A stretch of 5,034 nt of DNA from CAZPZZ01 sp964591245 (GTDB taxonomy: Bacteria > Acidobacteriota > Vicinamibacteria > Vicinamibacterales > UBA8438), in the NCBI GenBank assembly GCA_964591245.1, contig CAZPZZ010000228.1, forward strand, positions 1 to 5,034. Reading direction: 5' to 3'. The first letter of the stretch is position 1; each line of letters begins with the position of its first letter. A program made the translations under genes and the position numbers. Below the pieces are notes generated by a model. The model saw only the letters and a list, made by a program, of their open reading frames with translations, ran no database searches and was not told the DNA's origin. Shown piece after piece: positions 1 to 5,034 of this stretch.

Positions 1-1458
1 AACCCGCGACCGTAATGCGGAATCCATCTGCTCACCGCTGGCCCCAACCACGGGTCCAACAAACTGCCTGTGACCGTCGTCGTAGCCCCGTTCCAGCAAT
101 TCGGCCAGAGTCCATACACGATCGGAACGCTCGTCGTAACACCCAGTAAAATCAAACGGCCCCAGGGCATTGTAGAGTGGGCGAATTTCGAAAACTGCGC
201 GAAACAGCCCCTTCCGCGCTCCAAGCGCATCGCGGAGCGAGGACGACTCCGTCGAGGATAAACATTCACCGATTCGGCCTCGGCCGTCGCGGCGACTAGT
301 CCCAAGCGCATGCGGACCGACCAGTCCAGACAGCGCGGAGACAACAATCACCTGCTCAACACCTGCGTGAGCGACCTCGTCCAACAACCGCCCGATTGCG
401 TCCGGACGGTCGCACACACGATGGCTCTCCCCGCGCCAACTACTGCCACCAGAAAAGCGAACAAGTGCGGGATCCGTAGCCACCGGGAGACTCAGGGCCG
501 CGGCCACAGCATCGAACCCGTGGCGACCCGCCCGACCACTGAGATCAAAGGCTTCCAAGCTTCGCTCCCCGCCCACGGAACCAAGCCGCCGACGGAAAAA
601 CCGACGCCGATAGGGCTCTGCCAGAAGCGCAAATGTCAGGTCTCGGCCACCATCCACATCGTGCGCCACGATCAACAACTCCCGGAAACCCGGCTGGCCG
701 AGATTTTCCGACAACAGTTGAGTAAACCGACGCCCCAAGTCTCCCTGCCCGGGGCGGGCGATTGCCGACGCACCGCGCATGAGCTTCCAGAGACCATCAC
801 CAAACCACCGCCGCACGTAGCGCGCGTCAAGCGGGGATCCCAGTAAGGACCACCAGAGCGTTCCTCGCGCCCGGCGCGCCGGGCGTGAGGCCAGCCAAGA
901 TGACATCGCGGACCACGCCAGTACAAGGAGCAACACCACCAACGCAAGCACAACCAATCTCGGTAGCCAGACCGGGAGCGCCGAAGGTGCGAAGACCAGT
1001 TCGACAACTTGCCTAAACCCAGTAGTCAGTGGCAGCCCATCCCCCAGCCCAACAACCCGCAGCAAATAGGCAAGCGGGTAGGCCAGGGCGGCCAGGACGA
1101 CCACTCCCAAAGGGAGGAGCAACAATGTGAGTGCGGTGCCCAGGATGACGGTTGCCGCCCGAAGCGCCGGCCGCCAGCGATATAAACGGGCGGCCCCCAT
1201 GGCGCCCCAAAGCCCATCAGGCGCCCAGAGCTGGGTAGAACCGTCAACCGACGCAAAGGCCGCCGCTACCGCACCCACTCCACGCCCAGCGACCACATCT
1301 ATCTTGACCCCTGCCTCGTGCAGAGCCCGCAGAACCCCTGCGTGATAGGCCCCAGCTGTACCGGTCCCGGTCAATACGAGAGCGGTTCGTCTATGAGGTA
1401 AGTAGCCGGATTCCTCGGACGAGGTAACCGACGATGGCGTGTCAGGTGTTCGCTTCAT
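1..1458 (-). CDS. Patatin-like membrane protein lacking the catalytic serine (C-terminus outside window)
   Basis: This frame is open for 486 codons from the ATG at 1458 to base 1, with no stop, so the C-terminus is missing. Residues 25-70 read as the start of a patatin domain: a beta strand, a glycine-rich oxyanion-type loop (GTGTAG, 31-36), the typical AYHAGVLRAL helix (37-46), then the nucleophile-elbow region. Patatin lipases need GxSxG there; this protein has GRGVG (58-62), so Gly60 replaces the serine. Hydrophobic stretches at about 101-135 and 164-186 look like two or three membrane helices. They are flanked by basic segments (91-100; SRPARRARG, 191-199), suggesting both ends are cytoplasmic. 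The domain seems to resume with LLIVAHDVDGG (261-271), an AALSLPVATDP segment (320-330), a possible counterpart of the catalytic Asp at D350 (followed by Arg, not Gly), and EQVIVVSALSG (368-378). The family usually hydrolyses acyl esters of lipids; here activity is doubtful and the role unknown. The start is the first ATG after the greA stop, with only a weak GGGTGG upstream. It is probably co-transcribed with greA. Confidence 0.8.
   Translation of the reverse strand, partial: MKRTPDTPSSVTSSEESGYLPHRRTALVLTGTGTAGAYHAGVLRALHEAGVKIDVVAGRGVGAVAAAFASVDGSTQLWAPDGLWGAMGAARLYRWRPALRAATVILGTALTLLLLPLGVVVLAALAYPLAYLLRVVGLGDGLPLTTGFRQVVELVFAPSALPVWLPRLVVLALVVLLLVLAWSAMSSWLASRPARRARGTLWWSLLGSPLDARYVRRWFGDGLWKLMRGASAIARPGQGDLGRRFTQLLSENLGQPGFRELLIVAHDVDGGRDLTFALLAEPYRRRFFRRRLGSVGGERSLEAFDLSGRAGRHGFDAVAAALSLPVATDPALVRFSGGSSWRGESHRVCDRPDAIGRLLDEVAHAGVEQVIVVSALSGLVGPHALGTSRRDGRGRIGECLSSTESSSLRDALGARKGLFRAVFEIRPLYNALGPFDFTGCYDERSDRVWTLAELLERGYDDGHRQFVGPVVGASGEQMDSALRSRV
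868..885. repeat. 18-bp perfect GC-only palindrome inside the patatin-like gene
   Basis: Bases 868-885 form an uninterrupted 18-bp palindrome made only of G and C, centred on GGCGCGCC (873-880). It lies within the coding sequence and encodes the basic RPARRAR stretch (residues 192-198) just after a predicted membrane helix. Arginine- and alanine-rich coding in a GC-rich gene can produce such a palindrome by chance. No T-run follows in either direction, so it does not look like a terminator. Confidence 0.6.
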
Positions 1459-1491
1459 GAACCACCCGCAGGTCGTGGTCCGACCAATGGA

Positions 1492-1956
1492 TCACTTGTC
1501 GTGAATCGTGACAAGTTTTACGAGTTCGAACTCCCGCACACCGCTCGGGGTGGGAACCTCAACCTCGTCGCCTTCCTCCTTCCCCATCAAGGCCTTTCCG
1601 ATGGGGGAGGCGGTCGAAATCCAACCTTTGTCCGGATCCGCATCTTCGGGCATCACCAGACGGTACACGACGGTGTCCCCGTCAACTTCCTCGAGATGCA
1701 CTGTAGACCCGAACGCAACGCGGTCCTCCGGCATACGGTCCAGATTCAGGAGAGACAGCTCCGACACCCGTTTGTGAAGCATACTCAGGCGAGCCTGAAC
1801 GAATGACTGGCGTTCCTTCGCCGCCTGGTATTCAGCGTTCTCCCGAAGATCACCTAGTTCACGGGCGCGCTTGATCTCCTTCGGGAGTTCATTACTAAGT
1901 TCTCGCTCAAGAGCTTGAATCTCGCTCTCAAACCGCTTGAGAAGTTCCGCTTTCAT
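1492..1956 (-). CDS. greA: Transcription elongation factor GreA
   Basis: The 154-residue product matches the length of GreA (158 in E. coli). GreA enters the secondary channel of backtracked RNA polymerase and stimulates cleavage of the extruded 3' RNA, restarting elongation and aiding fidelity. Residues 1-74 form the N-terminal coiled coil. It carries the family signature GDLRENAEYQAAKERQSF (35-52), whose acidic tip residues D36 and E39 correspond to E. coli D41 and E44, which bind the catalytic Mg. Residues 78-154 are the FKBP-like globular domain, including the second signature SPIGKALMGKEEGDEVEV (117-134). The ATG at 1956 is chosen because the homologous protein begins here; an in-frame GTG at 2004 with GGGGGA upstream would add 16 residues with no GreA counterpart. 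The gene is divergent from the methyltransferase. It ends 33 nt before the patatin-like gene with no terminator between them, so the two are likely co-transcribed. Confidence 0.96.
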   Translation of the reverse strand: MKAELLKRFESEIQALERELSNELPKEIKRARELGDLRENAEYQAAKERQSFVQARLSMLHKRVSELSLLNLDRMPEDRVAFGSTVHLEEVDGDTVVYRLVMPEDADPDKGWISTASPIGKALMGKEEGDEVEVPTPSGVREFELVKLVTIHDK

Positions 1957-1979
1957 AATGTCCAGACCAATATGCCACA

Positions 1980-2001
1980 ACGATAGCACATCTGCTATGC
2001 T
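1980..2001. promoter_or_regulatory. Putative divergent extended -10 promoters on an inverted repeat
   Basis: A perfect inverted repeat, ATAGCA (1983-1988) and TGCTAT (1993-1998) with a 4-nt spacer, lies between greA and the methyltransferase gene. Read rightwards, TGCTATGCT (1993-2001) fits the extended -10 pattern TGnTAnnnT and would start transcription near 2008. Read leftwards, TGCTATCGT (1988-1980) does the same and would start near 1973, giving a short leader to the greA ATG. No good -35 box is seen for either, as is common for extended -10 promoters. The repeat could also be an operator for a dimeric regulator. The call rests on motif matching only. Confidence 0.35.
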
Positions 2002-2055
2002 CACCTACGGTCCCCCAGAGCGGTTCGCCCCCCGCACCCCGGACCTTCTGCTCTC

Positions 2056-2850
2056 GTGCAGCTGATCAGCAGCCGGCGACATCCGCTCGTCACTCAGTTC
2101 CGCCATGCCGCCCAGACCACGGGTCAGCTCGATTCCAGCGTGCTGCTCGAGGGCCCTCGTCTCGTTGCCGATGCCCTTGATGCGGATGTCTCACTGACAC
2201 TTGCCGCGGTGACTAAATCGTCGGCGGTCGCCCGTCGCACCAAATCCGTCGTGGACCGGCTCCTCACGCGGACACGAGTCATACAGGTCACACCCTCGGT
2301 GATGAACATCCTCAGTCCTGCTGCCACCCCCAGTGGTCTGGTCGCACTTGGAAACTACAAGCGAACTGACGTGCAGACGATCTTCGACCACGCTCGACCA
2401 TTCGTCGTGGCACTCAACGACGTACAGGACCCAGGGAACGTCGGCGCGGTCATCCGATCGGCCGAAGCAGGAGGCGCTACCGGTGTCATCACAGTCGGAG
2501 GAGCGAACCCCTTCGGATGGAAGGCGCTTCGCGGGTCCATGGGCAGTGCATTTAGACTCCCCGTGATTTCCCAACTCACAGCCGAGGCCGTCAGTCACGA
2601 AGCCCAGACACGGGGGTGGCGTGTCATCGCCGCCACACCACGCGGAGGGACCAATCCTGCTGATCTGGACCTCACAACACCTTGCCTGGTCTGGCTCGGC
2701 ACCGAAGGAGAAGGACTCTCCAAGATTCGGGTGCATTCGGCCGACGACATTCTGTCTGTCCCTATGACACCTCCCGTTGAATCCTTGAACATCGCCGTGA
2801 CCGCAGCCGTCATCATCTACGAGGCGGCCCGCCAACGCCGTGTCGGCTAA
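2056..2850 (+). CDS. TrmH/SpoU-family RNA 2'-O-methyltransferase
   Basis: This 264-residue protein is a SPOUT-class methyltransferase that moves a methyl group from S-adenosylmethionine to a ribose 2'-OH, most likely in 23S rRNA. The N-terminal region (about 1-100) resembles the substrate-binding domain of this family, with the marker EGPRLVADAL at 32-41. The catalytic domain (about 113-264) holds the three family motifs: motif 1 NDVQDPGNVGAVIRSAEAGG (121-140) with N121 and R134; motif 2 WLGTEGEGLS (213-222); and motif 3 VPMTPPVESLNIAVTAAV (235-252), which forms the trefoil-knot cofactor site. The EGxxLVxxAL N-terminus recalls the YsgA and mitochondrial MRM3 branch as much as RlmB, so the target nucleotide is not assigned and no symbol is given. 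GTG is the only usual start between the in-frame TAG at 1984 and this point; no clear Shine-Dalgarno precedes it. It probably forms an operon with rarA, which begins 30 nt downstream. Confidence 0.92.
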   Translation: MQLISSRRHPLVTQFRHAAQTTGQLDSSVLLEGPRLVADALDADVSLTLAAVTKSSAVARRTKSVVDRLLTRTRVIQVTPSVMNILSPAATPSGLVALGNYKRTDVQTIFDHARPFVVALNDVQDPGNVGAVIRSAEAGGATGVITVGGANPFGWKALRGSMGSAFRLPVISQLTAEAVSHEAQTRGWRVIAATPRGGTNPADLDLTTPCLVWLGTEGEGLSKIRVHSADDILSVPMTPPVESLNIAVTAAVIIYEAARQRRVG

Positions 2851-2870
2851 CGGGCGCTCATCCCAACAGA

Positions 2871-2874
2871 GAGG
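2871..2874 (+). promoter_or_regulatory. Ribosome binding site of rarA
   Basis: GAGG, within AGAGAGGA, sits 6 nt before the ATG at 2881. It is the clearest Shine-Dalgarno in the window and supports that start codon. Confidence 0.7.
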
Positions 2875-2880
2875 ACCCCC

Positions 2881-4266
2881 ATGACCTCCAGGTCGTTATT
2901 CGACGAACCCTTCGAGCCTTCTACCGCCGCCGCACCACTTGCCGAACGAATGCGCCCTCGTCGATTAGACGAACTCGTGGGACAGGACGATTTGTTAGGC
3001 CAAGGTCGGCCGCTGCGTCAAGCGATCGAGCACGACACACTTCAGTCAGTCATACTGTGGGGCCCCCCGGGGAGCGGCAAAACAACCCTCGCCCGGTTGA
3101 TCGCAACGGTTACGTCCTCGCACTTCGTCGCATTCAGTGCCGTACTCTCCGGCATCAAAGAGATCCGTACACTTATGGCGCAAGCCGAGGATGCGCGACG
3201 GCACGATAGTCGACGCACGCTACTCTTCATCGACGAGATTCACCGATTCAACAAGGCCCAACAAGACGCGTTCCTGCCTCGGGTTGAGGCGGGAGACATT
3301 GTGCTCATCGGCGCTACCACCGAGAATCCCTCGTTCGAGGTAAATGCCGCGCTACTCTCTCGCTCGCAGGTCTATGTGCTACACCCCCTACCGACATCCG
3401 CCATCACCACCGTCCTTCACCGAGCGATCAACGACACCGAACGCGGACTCGGTAACCAGGCACTGACCGTCGATACCGATACGCTTGCCATGATCGCCAG
3501 GCATGCCAATGGAGATGCTCGCATCGCGCTCAACTTGCTCGAACTTGGTGCGGCGGCAGCCCAGGCGCGGGCCCAAGAGGCGGGAAACGACACAGCTCGA
3601 CTGGATCTCCAACTTGCCTCTGATGCCATGCAGCGCCGTGCATTGCTCTATGACAAGAACGGTGAAGAACACTTCAATGTAATTTCAGCACTGCATAAAT
3701 CCATACGTAACAGTGACCCCGATGCCGCGGTTTACTGGCTGGCGCGTATGCTCGAAGCGGGTGAAGATCCACTCTACATTGCCCGCCGGTTAATCCGGTT
3801 TGCCTCGGAAGACATCGGCAACGCAGATCCCCAGGCGCTGTCCTTGGCGATCGCAGCCAAAGAGGCGGTACACTTCATTGGCATGCCGGAAGGGAACACC
3901 GCACTGGCTCAAGCCACTCTCTATCTCGCGGCGGCACCGAAGAGCAATGCGGTATATGCCGCGTATACCGCTGCCTCAACCGACGCTCACCACAACGTCG
4001 CCGACCCCGTACCATTGCATCTACGAAACGCACCAACACGCTTAATGAAGCAACTTGACTACGGGAAGGGCTATCGCTACGCCCACGACGAGCCTGACGC
4101 GGTCACAGCCATGGACTGCCTCCCCGCGCCACTGCAAGGACGACACTACTATCGGCCAACGACGCGAGGATTCGAAAAGGAACTAGGTCAACGCCTAACA
4201 GCCTGGCGCCGCATCAAGACAGAGCGCAGAGCTCAGAGCGCCGCCTCAAACAAAACGGACAAATAG
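2881..4266 (+). CDS. rarA: Replication-associated recombination protein A (RarA/MgsA AAA+ ATPase)
   Basis: RarA is a clamp-loader-like AAA+ ATPase that acts at stalled or gapped replication forks; its eukaryotic relative is WRNIP1/Mgs1. The 461 residues are close to the 447 of the E. coli protein and match it along the whole length. Visible motifs are Walker A GPPGSGKT (61-68), Walker B LLFIDEIH (114-121), the RarA block RFNKAQQDAFLPRVE (122-136), sensor 1 IGATTENPSFEVN (143-155), the arginine finger at R161 in ALLSR, and sensor 2 around R214 in NGDARIALNLLE. The C-terminal part (about 255-435) is the MgsA tetramerisation region, with ALHKSIRNSDPDAA (270-283), SEDIGNADPQAL (309-320) and HLRNAPTRLMK (380-390). 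All catalytic residues are present, so it should be active. The last 20 residues are basic and polar and look like a flexible tail. It is probably co-transcribed with the methyltransferase gene and the small membrane-protein ORF on either side. Confidence 0.97.
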   Translation: MTSRSLFDEPFEPSTAAAPLAERMRPRRLDELVGQDDLLGQGRPLRQAIEHDTLQSVILWGPPGSGKTTLARLIATVTSSHFVAFSAVLSGIKEIRTLMAQAEDARRHDSRRTLLFIDEIHRFNKAQQDAFLPRVEAGDIVLIGATTENPSFEVNAALLSRSQVYVLHPLPTSAITTVLHRAINDTERGLGNQALTVDTDTLAMIARHANGDARIALNLLELGAAAAQARAQEAGNDTARLDLQLASDAMQRRALLYDKNGEEHFNVISALHKSIRNSDPDAAVYWLARMLEAGEDPLYIARRLIRFASEDIGNADPQALSLAIAAKEAVHFIGMPEGNTALAQATLYLAAAPKSNAVYAAYTAASTDAHHNVADPVPLHLRNAPTRLMKQLDYGKGYRYAHDEPDAVTAMDCLPAPLQGRHYYRPTTRGFEKELGQRLTAWRRIKTERRAQSAASNKTDK

Positions 4267-4269
4267 ACA

Positions 4270-4443
4270 ATGCCAGATACGCTGTACTACATTGGTCGAG
4301 GACTTCAACTTGTGGGAATGGCGGCCCTACTGGAAGCGATCTTGGTGGCAGGTCCTCTTGGGCCGAGCCCGCGCATCTTCGGATTCGGGGTCGCCGTATT
4401 CGTGGTTGGCTATTTTCTGGTGAAACGAATCACGGGAAAGTAG
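4270..4443 (+). CDS. Small two-helix membrane protein, function unknown
   Basis: A 57-codon ORF starts with ATG 3 nt after the rarA stop and ends at TAG. The protein begins MPDTLYYIGRGLQLVGMAAL. It has two hydrophobic stretches, at about 11-30 and 37-51, separated by a Gly/Pro turn (GPLGPSPR, 28-35), and a basic C-terminal end (VKRITGK). This fits a helical hairpin in the inner membrane with both ends in the cytoplasm. It resembles, from memory, small uncharacterised proteins starting with a YxxGRxxQxxG-like pattern in several Gram-negative phyla; no function can be given. The tight spacing suggests translational coupling to rarA, and only a weak GGAC (4257-4260) could serve as its ribosome binding site. 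The 39 nt between its stop and the convergent gene at 4483 contain no convincing terminator hairpin. A chance ORF is possible but unlikely given the membrane-like composition and position. Confidence 0.7.
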   Translation: MPDTLYYIGRGLQLVGMAALLEAILVAGPLGPSPRIFGFGVAVFVVGYFLVKRITGK

Positions 4444-4482
4444 CACAGCACAACGCTACCTTTCTGATTCGCACCGCTGACG

Positions 4483-5034
4483 CTACTGACCGACCCGATG
4501 CATTTCGATATCGTTATCCCCTTGACGCAGTATGAGTGTCGTCGCAACGTCGACATCGTCCAGGTAAAAAATAATTCTTGCGCTCGAATCCTGGTAAAAG
4601 AATTCCGTCTGGGATAGAGGAAAAATTGCATCAGGATCCAGGTCCGTAAGCTGACCATACAATTGTGCGCCTTCACGCGTAATCGTCATGGCAAACCCAG
4701 GCTGTTCAACATATTTCCCCACATACCGGTCGATTACCTCCACCGTCAAATCCATTTGAGGTACACCGGGCACCACCTCGTCATCCGCCAGTTTCCTGGC
4801 CCGACGGCCAAGCCCTCCCTGTTCGAACAAGAGGTCGATCACCTCTCCGGTGTCTTGTCGCACACCAAACATCACACGGAGTGTACTGCCGACAAGAACG
4901 AACTCGTGGATACCGCGCGGCGTCAACTGTGCACGCGGTTGACCGGTCACCTGAAGGTACAGCGCACGCCCTTCTCGGCTCACATCAAGATGAAACGAGG
5001 GAGTCAACTCATACCGGCCAACATAGTCATCCAA
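4483..5034 (-). CDS. C-terminal part of a protein with two tandem DUF3471-type domains
   Basis: The frame is open at the right edge, so the true start lies outside; the first codon seen here (TTG) should not be read as a start. The 183 visible residues contain two similar units about 100 residues apart. Unit A (1-81) has YVGRYELTPSFHLDVSREG and LYLQVTGQP, with FEQGG at 70-74. Unit B (101-181) has YVGKYVEQPGFAMTITREG and LYGQLTD, with LRQGDNDIEMHRV at the end. This is the pattern of DUF3471 (Y-x-G-x-Y, then an EG-x-LY beta hairpin, then a late Q-G), a beta-rich domain usually found after serine beta-lactamase-like hydrolases and other secreted or periplasmic enzymes. The missing N-terminal part is therefore likely, though not certainly, such a hydrolase. 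Unit B lacks the GG of unit A. The gene is convergent with the rarA operon and separated from it by 39 nt. Confidence 0.8.
   Translation of the reverse strand: MDDYVGRYELTPSFHLDVSREGRALYLQVTGQPRAQLTPRGIHEFVLVGSTLRVMFGVRQDTGEVIDLLFEQGGLGRRARKLADDEVVPGVPQMDLTVEVIDRYVGKYVEQPGFAMTITREGAQLYGQLTDLDPDAIFPLSQTEFFYQDSSARIIFYLDDVDVATTLILRQGDNDIEMHRVGQ

Noticed and set aside
310..846. A 178-codon rightward open frame
   Set aside because: It lies wholly antisense to the patatin-like gene. Its translation is low-complexity (Pro, Thr, Arg, His) with no recognisable motif, whereas the opposite strand has clear domain motifs.
672..1256. Short leftward open frames (111, 65 and 76 codons) in the same region
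   Set aside because: They are in other frames of the patatin-like gene, rich in Trp, Arg, Gly and Cys, as expected of shadows in GC-rich DNA.
1501..1806. Rightward open frames opposite greA
   Set aside because: They are antisense to the well-conserved greA sequence and carry no motif.
2191..2835. A 214-codon leftward open frame opposite the methyltransferase gene
   Set aside because: All three SPOUT motifs are on the plus strand; the antisense translation is Gly/Cys/Asp-rich and matches nothing recognised.
4444..4482. Possible bidirectional terminator in the convergent gap
   Set aside because: Only a 4-bp TAGC/GCTA pairing with a 10-nt loop was found, and no T-run follows. It is not a convincing intrinsic terminator.
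4410..4676. An 88-codon leftward open frame at the end of the small membrane ORF
   Set aside because: It overlaps the DUF3471 gene in another frame and crosses its stop region; the DUF3471 frame explains the sequence.
1..5034. Defence system, CRISPR array, insertion sequence, tRNA or prophage content
   Set aside because: No direct-repeat arrays, transposase or integrase motifs, tRNA-like cloverleaf or toxin-antitoxin pair was recognised; the genes are mostly housekeeping.

Overview
The window is a dense bacterial chromosomal segment. It is moderately GC-rich, has short intergenic gaps, and shows no mobile element, tRNA, rRNA or CRISPR array. Five protein genes are readable with confidence or near-confidence, plus one very small ORF. 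The gene content (GreA, a TrmH/SpoU-type RNA methyltransferase, RarA, a membrane-embedded patatin-like protein, tandem DUF3471 domains) would suit Gemmatimonadota, Acidobacteriota or a similar free-living Gram-negative lineage. That assignment is a guess from content, not something the sequence proves.

Left half (1-1956), read leftwards: greA (1492-1956) is followed after 33 nt by a long gene that runs off the left edge (1-1458, 486 codons seen, no stop). It encodes a patatin-like protein with transmembrane segments inserted in the domain. The position of the catalytic serine in the GxSxG elbow is glycine, so it is probably not an ordinary patatin lipase.

Centre (1957-2055): a 99-nt divergent region separates greA from the rightward genes. 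A perfect 6-bp inverted repeat (1983-1998) lies here. Each arm forms part of an extended -10-like element (TGnTATnnT), one pointing each way, which suggests back-to-back overlapping promoters.

Right half (2056-4443), read rightwards: a SPOUT-class RNA 2'-O-methyltransferase (GTG start) is followed after 30 nt by rarA. After 3 nt comes a 57-residue two-helix membrane protein. These three are probably one operon. The theme shared by greA, the methyltransferase and rarA is maintenance of information processing: RNA polymerase rescue, rRNA modification and stalled-fork handling. Any functional link between them is inference.

Right edge (4483-5034), read leftwards and convergent with the rarA operon: the C-terminal part of a protein carrying two tandem DUF3471-type domains. 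Its N-terminal domain lies outside the window.

No clear new multi-gene system is visible. The most unusual items are the serine-less patatin-like membrane protein next to greA and the symmetric divergent promoter region.
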